In this document: piece after piece, positions 1 through 6,295 of the stretch
Layout of the letters: every line of letters starts with the position of its first letter
Position numbering within the stretch: position 1 is the stretch's first letter
Assembly: GCA_947448675.1 (NCBI GenBank)
Contig: CANFOR010000072.1
Coordinates: 1-11,632 of the forward strand
Origin: Betaproteobacteria bacterium
GTDB taxonomy: Bacteria; Pseudomonadota; Gammaproteobacteria; Burkholderiales; Burkholderiaceae_C
Reading direction: 5' to 3'
DNA: 11,632 nt
Made by a program: the position numbers and the translations under genes
Notes under the pieces: generated by a model
Databases searched by the model: none
Seen by the model: the letters and a program-made list of their open reading frames with translations, nothing else
Told to the model about the DNA's origin: nothing

Positions 1-1
1 C

Positions 2-520
2 ACCTTCCAGAACCTGGCGTTGTTCAAAGGCATGAGCGTGTTGGACAACATCATGTCGGGCCGCAACCTTAAGATCAAAAGCAACATCCTGATGCAGGCG
101 CTGCGCATTGGTCCTGCCGAGCGCGAGGAAATCATGCACCGCGAAGCCGTGGAACGCATCATCGACTTTTTGGAGATTCAGGCTTTTCGTAAGACCCCTG
201 TGGGCCAACTGCCCTACGGCTTGCAAAAGCGCGTCGACCTGGGCCGCGCTCTGGCCATGGAGCCGCAAGTGCTGCTACTCGACGAACCCATGGCGGGTAT
301 GAACGTCGAAGAAAAACAAGACATGTGCCGCTTTGTGCTCGACGTGAACGACGAGTTTGGCACCACCGTAGTTTTGATCGAGCACGACATGGGTGTAGTG
401 ATGGACATCAGCGACCGCGTTGTGGTGTTGGACTACGGCAAAAAAATCGGCGACGGCACGCCGCAAGAAGTGCGCAACAACCCCGAAGTGATCCGCGCTT
501 ATTTAGGAACAACACATTAG
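2..520 (+). CDS. livG: Branched-chain amino acid-type ABC transporter ATPase LivG, C-terminal part (5' cut by window)
   Basis: This is the cytoplasmic ATPase subunit that powers a HAAT-family importer together with LivF. The reading frame is open from base 2, so the N-terminus with Walker A lies outside the window; 172 residues remain of a usual 250-270. The visible part starts in the Q-loop (TFQN). It then has a variant ABC signature PYGLQ (visible residues 71-75), Walker B VLLLDEP (90-96) and a canonical switch histidine in IEHDM (His128). It ends with the usual LivG-type tail, NPEVIRAYLG. The signature has Pro where other family members have Ser or Ala, which marks a subfamily rather than damage, because all other motifs are intact. 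Its TAG stop lies 1 nt before livH, so the two genes are surely co-transcribed. The family call is firm; the transported substrate is not known, as many LivG-type ATPases carry compounds other than Leu/Ile/Val. Confidence 0.93.
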   Translation, partial: TFQNLALFKGMSVLDNIMSGRNLKIKSNILMQALRIGPAEREEIMHREAVERIIDFLEIQAFRKTPVGQLPYGLQKRVDLGRALAMEPQVLLLDEPMAGMNVEEKQDMCRFVLDVNDEFGTTVVLIEHDMGVVMDISDRVVVLDYGKKIGDGTPQEVRNNPEVIRAYLGTTH

Positions 521-521
521 T

Positions 522-1451
522 ATGGGATTCTTTTTAGAAACACTGTTAGGCGGTTTGATGGCGGGCATGCTGTACTCGCTGGTGGCACTGGGCTTTGTGC
601 TGATCTTCAAGGCCAGTGGAGTCTTCAACTTCGCCCAGGGTGCAATGGTGCTGTTTGCGGCGCTGGCTATGGCCCGCTTTGCCGAGTGGATTCCGCGCTG
701 GACGGGTTTAGAGAGCAAAATTATCGCCAACATTGTGGCTTTTGCAATTGCCGCTGCCGTGATGTTTGTAGTGGCTTGGATCATCGAGCGCTTGGTGCTG
801 CGCCATTTGGTCAACCAAGAAGGCGCCACCTTGCTCATGGCCACACTGGGCATTTCGTATTTTCTCGACGGCCTGGGCCAGTCCCTTTTTGGCAGCGACA
901 TCTACAAAATCGACATCGGTATGCCCAAAGACCCGGTGATGATTTTGGAAGGTTTTTTTCCAGGCGGCGTGCTCATCAACAAAGAAGACTTGTACGCCGC
1001 TTTGATTGCCGCCGCCTTGGTGGCCCTGCTCAGCCTGTTCTTCCAAAAAACCAGCACCGGCCGCGCCCTGCGCGCTGTGGCCGACGACCACCAAGCTGCG
1101 CAGTCGGTGGGCATTCCGCTGGGCCGCATTTGGGTGATCGTCTGGACGGTGGCCGGTGCCGTGGCCTTGGTGGCGGGCATGATTTGGGGCAGCAAACTGG
1201 GTGTGCAGTTCTCGCTGGCCACGGTGGCTTTGCGGGCTCTGCCGGTGGTGATTTTGGGTGGCCTGACCTCGGTGCCCGGAGCCATTGTGGGCGGCCTGAT
1301 TATTGGTGTGGGCGAAAAGCTGTCGGAGGTTTTCCTCGGCCCTTATGTGGGTGGCGGCATCGAGATTTGGTTTGCCTATGTGTTGGCCCTGGTGTTTTTG
1401 CTGTTCAGGCCGCAAGGCTTGTTTGGTGAAAAGATCATTGATCGCGTATGA
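522..1451 (+). CDS. livH: Branched-chain amino acid-type ABC transporter permease LivH
   Basis: This is one of the two inner-membrane permeases of the importer; it pairs with LivM to form the pore. The protein has 309 residues, typical for LivH, and is mostly hydrophobic segments. It opens with an LxxGLxxGxxYSLVALGFVLIFK-type start (about residues 9-30), followed by the family's conserved FNFAQGAM turn (35-42). The cytoplasmic loop that docks on the ATPase is at about 180-199 (GRALRAVADDHQAA...GI). A glycine-rich segment, ILGGLTSVPGAIVGG, lies at about 244-258, and the C-terminus is RPQGLFGEKIIDRV. The ATG is 1 nt after the livG stop, with AGGA at 505-508 as a distant ribosome site, so translational coupling is likely. 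Its last codons form the left arm of a 15-bp inverted repeat that runs past the stop codon. Confidence 0.95.
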   Translation: MGFFLETLLGGLMAGMLYSLVALGFVLIFKASGVFNFAQGAMVLFAALAMARFAEWIPRWTGLESKIIANIVAFAIAAAVMFVVAWIIERLVLRHLVNQEGATLLMATLGISYFLDGLGQSLFGSDIYKIDIGMPKDPVMILEGFFPGGVLINKEDLYAALIAAALVALLSLFFQKTSTGRALRAVADDHQAAQSVGIPLGRIWVIVWTVAGAVALVAGMIWGSKLGVQFSLATVALRALPVVILGGLTSVPGAIVGGLIIGVGEKLSEVFLGPYVGGGIEIWFAYVLALVFLLFRPQGLFGEKIIDRV

Positions 1452-1472
1452 AATACACGATCAATGATCTTT
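1430..1472 (+). repeat. Long hairpin spanning the livH stop codon
   Basis: The left arm aaagatcattgatcg (1430-1444) and the right arm cgatcaatgatcttt (1458-1472) are perfect 15-base reverse complements. Inside them, after one C/A mismatch, gtat (1446-1449) pairs with atac (1453-1456) around a GAA loop. The livH stop TGA (1449-1451) sits in the loop region. The stem is only about one third GC and is followed by TTTCGCGG, not a U-run, so it does not look like a standard intrinsic terminator. It could protect the 3' end of livH mRNA, set the livH:livM ratio, or be the relic of an inverted duplication of the livH 3' end. The pairing is read directly from the sequence; the role is inference. Confidence 0.85.
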
Positions 1473-1535
1473 CGCGGAAACTAACTTGCGCAGCAAAGTT
1501 AAGCGTAGCGTGTTGTAGCTAAAAGATCGATAACT

Positions 1536-2612
1536 ATGTTTTACCGCGAAAACGGCCAACTCAAAACCAGCTACCGCGCTGACCAGCAAATCTTCCCGAT
1601 TGCGCAGGACAGATGGGCATTGCTAGCTATACTTTTAGTAGCGTTTGTCGGTGTGCCCTGGCTGGCCAGCGACTACATGTTTCGCGCGATTTTGATCCCC
1701 TTTAGCATCATTTCGCTGGCCGCTTTGGGGGTGAACATTTTGGTTGGCTATTGCGGGCAAATCTCACTGGGTTCAGGCGCTTTTATGGCCGTAGGAGCCT
1801 ACGGCGCTTATAATTTTTTTGAGCGCGTGCCGGGCATTCCTTTGATTGTGGCCTTGGTCTTGGGTGGTGTCTGCGCCATGCTATTTGGCATTTTGTTTGG
1901 GCTGCCCAGCCTGCGCGTCAAGGGTTTGTATTTGGCCGTCACCACCTTGGCGGCACAGTTTTTTGCCGACTGGATGTTCTTGCGCATCAAGTGGTTCACG
2001 CTGAACAATGCCTCGGGTTCAGTGGCAGTGTCTGACCTGCAAATTTTTGGTTTCGGTTTGAATTCTGAGGTGCGCAAATACCTTTTTTGCCTCGGCGTAT
2101 TGGCCCTCATGGCACTGGCTGCCAAAAACTTGGTACGCGGTGCTATCGGTCGCGAGTGGATGGCCATTCGCGACATGGACGTGGCCGCTGCCGTGATCGG
2201 CATTCGCCCCATGTACGCCAAGCTCAGCGCCTTTGCGGTCAGCTCGTTCATGATCGGCGTAGCCGGGGCGCTGTGGGGCTTCTTTTACCTGGGCGCTTGG
2301 GAGCCAGCGGCTTTCTCGGTAGACCAAAGTTTTCGCCTGCTCTTCATGGTGATTATTGGTGGCATGGGCTCCATCATGGGCAGCTTTTTTGGTGCGGCCT
2401 TTATTGTGCTGCTGCCAATTGCGTTGACGCAGTTTTTGCCCTGGCTCGGATCTGTTTTTGGTACGCCCATTTCCACCACTGCCAGCTCGCATGCGGAGCT
2501 GATGATTTTTGGTGGTTTGATCGTGTGGTTCTTGATTGTCGAGCCACACGGTTTGGCCAAACTTTGGGCAACTGGTAAACAAAAAATGCGCCTATGGCCG
2601 TTCCCGCACTGA
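1536..2612 (+). CDS. livM: Branched-chain amino acid-type ABC transporter permease LivM
   Basis: This is the second inner-membrane permease of the importer. It has 358 residues, with a short polar N-terminus (MFYRENGQLKTSYRADQQIF) before the first membrane segment at about 27-44. That N-terminal type is usual in this LivM subfamily and supports the ATG at 1536. The family signature GYCGQISLGSGAFMAVGAY (71-89) and GLPSLRVKGLYLAVTTLA (122-139) are clear. The ATPase-docking loop is at about 205-223 (GREWMAIRDMDVAAAVIGI), and GGMGSIMGSFFGA lies at 275-287. The C-terminus is EPHGLAKLW plus a short basic tail. No good Shine-Dalgarno precedes the start (only AAAAGATC), and 84 nt separate it from livH, unlike the tight spacing elsewhere in the operon. 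Codons for residues 31-36 (AILLVA) carry a copy of the GCTAT-N9-AGC repeat. Confidence 0.95.
   Translation: MFYRENGQLKTSYRADQQIFPIAQDRWALLAILLVAFVGVPWLASDYMFRAILIPFSIISLAALGVNILVGYCGQISLGSGAFMAVGAYGAYNFFERVPGIPLIVALVLGGVCAMLFGILFGLPSLRVKGLYLAVTTLAAQFFADWMFLRIKWFTLNNASGSVAVSDLQIFGFGLNSEVRKYLFCLGVLALMALAAKNLVRGAIGREWMAIRDMDVAAAVIGIRPMYAKLSAFAVSSFMIGVAGALWGFFYLGAWEPAAFSVDQSFRLLFMVIIGGMGSIMGSFFGAAFIVLLPIALTQFLPWLGSVFGTPISTTASSHAELMIFGGLIVWFLIVEPHGLAKLWATGKQKMRLWPFPH
1626..1643 (+). repeat. GCTAT-N9-AGC short repeat, copy 1 (in livM)
   Basis: The sequence gctatacttttagtagcg follows the pattern GCTAT, nine AT-rich bases, AGC, plus one base to complete the codon. It is read in the phase GCT-ATA-...-GCG (peptide AILLVA) within the first membrane segment of LivM. 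Three more exact-pattern copies occur in this window. Confidence 0.55.
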
Positions 2613-2650
2613 AGACCTTTCAATGACCGCTTTCGCAAACCATCTTTTAC

Positions 2651-2656
2651 AGGAGA
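2651..2656 (+). promoter_or_regulatory. Strong ribosome binding site fixing the binding-protein start
   Basis: AGGAGA lies 5 nt before the ATG at 2662. It decides between that start and the in-frame ATG at 2623, which has no ribosome site and would put MTAFANHLLQETF in front of a clean signal peptide. It is the strongest site in the operon, in keeping with the high dose needed for a periplasmic binding protein. Confidence 0.8.
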
Positions 2657-2661
2657 CTTTT

Positions 2662-3996
2662 ATGAAAACTCGCATTCTCGCTATGGGTTCTGCAGCCTTG
2701 GCCCTCGCGGCCTCGGCCCTGCTCAGCCCCGCCGCATTCGCACAAGCCAAACAGCAGTACATGCCCGTGCTGTCGTACCGCACAGGGCCCTACGCACCCA
2801 ATGGCGCGCCCATTGCCAATGGCATTGTGGACTATTACAAATTGGTCAACGCGCGCGGCGGCATCAACGGCGTAAAGCTCTTGATTGAAGAGTGCGAAAC
2901 CGGCTACGATACCGCGCGCAGCGTGGAGTGCTACGAGCGCATGAAGGGCAATAACGGCGGTGCTGCGGTGATCCAGCCCTGGTCCACCGGAGCCACCTTT
3001 GCCATTACCGAAAAAGCCCCTACCGACAAAATCCCACTGGTCACATTGGGCTATGGCCGCAGCGAGAGCGCCGACGGCACCGTATTTAAGTGGAACTTCC
3101 CCTTGGCGGGCAATTACTGGGTGGCTGGCGACGTATTGGTGCAAGCCATTGGCAAAGCCGAAGGCGGCCTGAACAAGCTCAAGGGCAAGAAGATTGCCCT
3201 GGTCTACCACGATAGTCCGTTTGGCAAAGAATCGCTGCCCATCTTGCAAGAGCGCTCGAAGATGTTGGGTTTTGAGTTGCAACTGCTGCCTGTCACCGCC
3301 CCCGGTGTGGAACAAAAAGCCACTTGGCTGCAGGTGCGACAGTCGCGCCCAGACTACGTCATCCTCTGGGGTTTTGGTGTGATGAACTCCACCGCTCTCA
3401 AAGAAGCACAAGCAACAGGTTATCCACGTGAAAAAATGTATGGCGTGTGGTGGTCGGGCGCTGAGCCCGACACCAAAGACGTGGGCGAAGGTGCCAAAGG
3501 CTATAACGCAGTGGCCCTGCAAAACAGCACTGACTACGATGCCAAACTCGTCAAAGAAATGCTGGCCTCGGTTTACGCCAAAGGCCAGGGCACTGGCCCT
3601 AAAGAAGAAGTGGGCCAAGTGCTGTATCTGCGCGGTGCGATGGGTGCGATGCTGACGGTAGAAGCCATTCGCGCAGCACAGGAACGCTATGGCAAAGGCA
3701 AGGTCATGACGGGCGACCAAGTGCGCTGGGGCTTGGAGAACTTGAACCTGACGCAGGCCAAGCTTGACACGCTCGGCTTTGCCGGTGTTCTGCGCCCGAT
3801 CAGCACTTCGTGCGAAGACCATATGGGCGCCTACTGGGCCCGCATTGAAACCTGGGATGGCAAGACCTGGAAGATCAGCAGCGACTGGATGAAGGGCGAT
3901 GAGCAAATTATCAAGCCCATGATCAAGGCCAATGCGGCCAAGTACGCTGCCGACAAAAAACTCACGGCACGCTCTGGCGCAGATTGCCAGAGCTAA
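2662..3996 (+). CDS. Periplasmic substrate-binding protein, LivK/Peripla_BP_6 family
   Basis: This is the periplasmic receptor that delivers substrate to LivHM. It has 444 residues, longer than the roughly 370 of E. coli LivK but usual for the group linked to aromatic or acyl substrates. The signal peptide is residues 1-27 (MKTRILAMGSAALALAASAL then LSPAAFA), with likely cleavage after AFA. The mature part has the type I binding fold: PVLSYRTGPYAPNG near 35-48 in the ligand cleft, AAVIQPWSTGATFAI (101-115), GKKIALVYHDSPFGKE (175-190) and DYVILWGFG (231-239). Cys78 and Cys90 flank a short loop (ECETGYD...VEC), and Cys384 and Cys442 lie near the C-terminus; disulfides are plausible in the periplasm. 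The gene lies between livM (49 nt upstream) and livF (41 nt downstream). The family is certain; the ligand is unknown, and an organic or aromatic acid is suggested only by the downstream ligase. Confidence 0.92.
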   Translation: MKTRILAMGSAALALAASALLSPAAFAQAKQQYMPVLSYRTGPYAPNGAPIANGIVDYYKLVNARGGINGVKLLIEECETGYDTARSVECYERMKGNNGGAAVIQPWSTGATFAITEKAPTDKIPLVTLGYGRSESADGTVFKWNFPLAGNYWVAGDVLVQAIGKAEGGLNKLKGKKIALVYHDSPFGKESLPILQERSKMLGFELQLLPVTAPGVEQKATWLQVRQSRPDYVILWGFGVMNSTALKEAQATGYPREKMYGVWWSGAEPDTKDVGEGAKGYNAVALQNSTDYDAKLVKEMLASVYAKGQGTGPKEEVGQVLYLRGAMGAMLTVEAIRAAQERYGKGKVMTGDQVRWGLENLNLTQAKLDTLGFAGVLRPISTSCEDHMGAYWARIETWDGKTWKISSDWMKGDEQIIKPMIKANAAKYAADKKLTARSGADCQS

Positions 3997-4037
3997 TTCG
4001 GACAACCCGCATTCGCCCCCTCCAGACACCCCTATCC

Positions 4038-4859
4038 ATGAGCACTTCCAACATCGTTCTCAACGTTAACGGCATCGAGGTGATCTACAACCATGTGATC
4101 CTCGTGCTCAAAGGCGTGTCGCTCCAGGTGCCGCAGCAAAGCATTGTGGCGCTCTTGGGCGGCAATGGTGCGGGCAAGACCACCACGCTGCGTGCCGTGA
4201 GCAATTTGCTGCGCGGCGAGCGCGGTGCGGTCACCAAGGGCAGTATTGAGCTGCGCGGCGAGCGGATTGAAAACCTTTCGCCCTCTGACTTGGTGCGGCG
4301 TGGTGTGGTGCAAGTCATGGAAGGGCGGCATTGTTTTGCCCATTTAACGATTGAAGAAAACCTGATGACGGGCTCTTATACCCGGCGCGACAAGGGCGAG
4401 ATTGCGGCCAACTTGGAAAAAGTCTACGCCTACTTTCCGCGCCTGAAGACCCGGCGCGGCTCGCAAGCGGCCTACACCTCGGGTGGCGAGCAGCAAATGT
4501 GCGCGATTGGTCGCGCCCTGATGGCCAACCCCAGCATGGTGCTGCTCGACGAGCCATCTATGGGATTGGCTCCGCAAATTGTCGAAGAAGTTTTTAACAT
4601 CGTTAAAGACTTGAACGAGAAAGAAAAAGTTACCTTCTTACTGGCTGAGCAAAACACCCACATGGCGCTACAGTACGCGCACTACGGCTACATCATGGAG
4701 TCGGGCCGAATTGTGATGGACGGCAAAGCCTCGGACCTGGCCAATAACGAAGATGTGAAAGAGTTCTACCTCGGCGTTGGCCAATCGGCCGACGGCGGTG
4801 AACGCAAAAATTTTAAAGACGTCAAGAGCTACAAGCGGCGCAAGCGCTGGTTGGCCTGA
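4038..4859 (+). CDS. livF: Branched-chain amino acid-type ABC transporter ATPase LivF
   Basis: This is the second cytoplasmic ATPase of the importer and partner of LivG. It has 273 residues from the ATG at 4038; the frame stays open upstream to a TTG at 3984, but that would overlap the end of the binding-protein gene and lacks support. Motifs seen: Walker A GGNGAGKTT (41-49), VMEGRHCF in the Q-loop region (94-100), canonical signature TSGGEQQ (147-153) and Walker B MVLLDEP (167-173). The switch region is LLAEQNT (201-207), with Gln205 where most ABC ATPases have His; LivF proteins generally share this. After the usual end YLG (about 244-246) comes an extra tail of roughly 27 residues ending KSYKRRKRWLA, strongly basic. 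No clear Shine-Dalgarno precedes the ATG, so the start is likely but not proven. Confidence 0.93.
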   Translation: MSTSNIVLNVNGIEVIYNHVILVLKGVSLQVPQQSIVALLGGNGAGKTTTLRAVSNLLRGERGAVTKGSIELRGERIENLSPSDLVRRGVVQVMEGRHCFAHLTIEENLMTGSYTRRDKGEIAANLEKVYAYFPRLKTRRGSQAAYTSGGEQQMCAIGRALMANPSMVLLDEPSMGLAPQIVEEVFNIVKDLNEKEKVTFLLAEQNTHMALQYAHYGYIMESGRIVMDGKASDLANNEDVKEFYLGVGQSADGGERKNFKDVKSYKRRKRWLA

Positions 4860-4878
4860 ACCAGATTGCAGAGAAGCC

Positions 4879-6126
4879 ATGAGTGATTTTTACGACGCGC
4901 TAGAAACCCGTGAACCTGGGCTGCGCGAAGCCACCTTGCTGGCCGCATTGCCAAGCCAGATTGCACATGCGCAAAATGCCACGCCCGCATTTGCCGAGAT
5001 TTTGCGCGGCCTTGATGCTGCGCAGATAACGAGTCGAGCGGCGCTCGCGCGCTTGCCGGTGACGCGCAAGAGCGAGCTCTATACATTGCAAAAAAAACAC
5101 CTGCAAGCGCAGGCTTTTGCTGGTTTGAGTGCTATTCAATTTGGAGCAAGCATGCCACGGGTGTTTGCCAGTCCAGGGCCCATTTACGAGCCAGAAGGCC
5201 GTGCGCGCGACTATTGGCGCATGGCCCGCGCCATTTATGCAGCGGGCTTTCGTACGGGTGAGTTGATCCACAACTGCTTTAGCTACCATTTCGTCCCCGC
5301 TGGCTCGATGATGGAAACCGGCGCGCATGCTGTCGGTTGCACGGTGTTTGCTGGCGGTACGGGGCAAACCGAGCAACAAGTGCACGCCATAGCACAACTG
5401 CGGCCTGCGGGCTATATTGGGACGCCGAGTTTTTTGAAAATTATTTTAGAGAAAGCCGCAGAGATAGGTGTGCCATTGCCCAGCATGCGTAAAGCCATGT
5501 TCGGTGGTGAGGCCTTTCCACCGAGTTTGCGCGACTGGTATTTAGAACGGGGCGTCGATGGCTACCAGTGCTATGCAACCGCCGACCTAGGCCTGATTGC
5601 TTACGAAACATCTGCTCGCCAAGGCTTGGTGCTGGGCGAAGGCGTGATTCTGGAAATCGTACGCCCCGGCACCGGCGACCCGGTACCCGAGGGCGAAGTA
5701 GGTGAGGTGGTGGTGACCACGCTCAACCCCGATTACCCCTTAATTCGCTTTGCGACCGGCGATTTGTCGGCCATCTTGCCCGGCACTTGCCCTAGCGGGC
5801 GCAGCAACACGCGCATCAATGGCTGGCTGGGCCGTGCCGACCAAACCACCAAAATTCGTGGCATGTTTGTGCACCCCGAGCAAATTGCCGATGTGGCCAA
5901 ACGCTTCCCGGGAATTCTGCGCGCGCGCTTAGTGGTGAGCGGTGAAATGGCCAATGACGCCATGCAGCTCCAAGTAGAGGTGCATGGCGCGACCGAAGGT
6001 TTGCAAGACAAAATTGTGCAGGCTTTGCGCGAAGTGACCAAGCTGCGCGGCGATGTCAGCCTGCGCAGCCCAGGCAGCTTGCCCAATGATGGCAAGGTGA
6101 TTGAAGACGCGCGCAGCTACCAATAG
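4879..6126 (+). CDS. PaaK-like AMP-binding/acyl-CoA ligase family protein with atypical P-loop
   Basis: This is related to phenylacetate-CoA ligase, which adenylates an aromatic acid and then forms its CoA thioester in the cytoplasm. It has 415 residues (PaaK about 430). The start at 4879 has GAGAAG just upstream and lies 19 nt after livF, so it belongs to the transporter operon. Visible family features: RLPVTRKSEL (58-67), GTPSFL (181-186), FGGEAFPPSLR (208-218), the adenylate-binding YATADLGLIAYE (232-243), FATGDL (291-296) with Asp295, the hinge region GRADQTTKIRGMFVHPEQI (318-336), and a C-terminal GKVIEDAR with Lys406 in the place of the catalytic lysine. What is missing is the Ser/Thr/Gly-rich phosphate loop (SSGTTGKPT in PaaK). 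The matching spot reads FASPGPIYEPEG (96-107). It may thus be a divergent ligase or a non-adenylating homologue. Codons 85-90 carry one short GCTAT repeat copy, just before that loop. Confidence 0.85.
   Translation: MSDFYDALETREPGLREATLLAALPSQIAHAQNATPAFAEILRGLDAAQITSRAALARLPVTRKSELYTLQKKHLQAQAFAGLSAIQFGASMPRVFASPGPIYEPEGRARDYWRMARAIYAAGFRTGELIHNCFSYHFVPAGSMMETGAHAVGCTVFAGGTGQTEQQVHAIAQLRPAGYIGTPSFLKIILEKAAEIGVPLPSMRKAMFGGEAFPPSLRDWYLERGVDGYQCYATADLGLIAYETSARQGLVLGEGVILEIVRPGTGDPVPEGEVGEVVVTTLNPDYPLIRFATGDLSAILPGTCPSGRSNTRINGWLGRADQTTKIRGMFVHPEQIADVAKRFPGILRARLVVSGEMANDAMQLQVEVHGATEGLQDKIVQALREVTKLRGDVSLRSPGSLPNDGKVIEDARSYQ
5131..5148 (+). repeat. GCTAT-N9-AGC short repeat, copy 2 (in ligase gene)
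   Basis: The sequence gctattcaatttggagca is read GCT-ATT-CAA-TTT-GGA-GCA (peptide AIQFGA). It shares the pattern and codon phase of the livM copy and sits about a dozen residues before the degenerate P-loop of the ligase. Confidence 0.55.
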
Positions 6127-6137
6127 AGCCTTAAATT

Positions 6138-6203
6138 GCGCCTTCAATGGCGCTTTGAACAACGCACCGTGCAGGCCTTATTGAGCGGCTTCAGCGCCTG
6201 CAC
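6138..6203 (+). terminator. Two hairpins after the ligase gene; possible weak termination region
   Basis: The 169-nt spacer 6127-6295 holds two inverted repeats. GCGCC (6138-6142) pairs with GGCGC (6149-6153) around TTCAAT and is followed by only three T. Then GTGCAGGC (6169-6176) pairs perfectly with GCCTGCAC (6196-6203) around a 19-nt loop, with no T-run after it. They could mark the end of the transporter operon, perhaps Rho-assisted, but neither is a textbook intrinsic terminator. I saw no convincing promoter in the rest of the spacer. Confidence 0.3.
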
Positions 6204-6273
6204 AGCTCTAAGTAGTTCCCGCTCGCTAGAGGTGGCCTCAGGGCGCTACGATTTGCCATCTATATCGACCACT

Positions 6274-6287
6274 TTGCATCTTGCATC
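6274..6287 (+). repeat. Tandem 7-bp repeat TTGCATC x2 just before a Bug gene
   Basis: TTGCATC occurs twice back to back and ends 8 nt before the ATG at 6296, where a Shine-Dalgarno would be expected. No purine-rich ribosome site is visible there. It may be chance, a replication slippage product, or a regulatory site. Confidence 0.45.
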
Positions 6288-6295
6288 GCAACCCC

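Noticed and set aside
708..1415. A 235-codon - strand frame opposite livH
   Set aside because: Its translation is rich in His and Gln with no domain, typical of a shadow of a membrane-protein gene.
3423..3431. TTATCCACG, close to a DnaA box
   Set aside because: It is a single near-match inside the conserved part of a coding gene, with no cluster, AT-rich region or replication gene.
2647..4029. A 460-codon open frame on the - strand opposite the binding-protein gene
   Set aside because: The + strand gene has a signal peptide, ribosome site and family motifs. The antisense frame has no recognisable protein features and is explained by codon bias in GC-rich DNA.
6253..6281. TTGCCA followed by AT-richer sequence as a sigma-70 promoter for the first Bug gene
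   Set aside because: No acceptable -10 hexamer lies 16-18 bp downstream; TATATC at 6261 has no matching -35.
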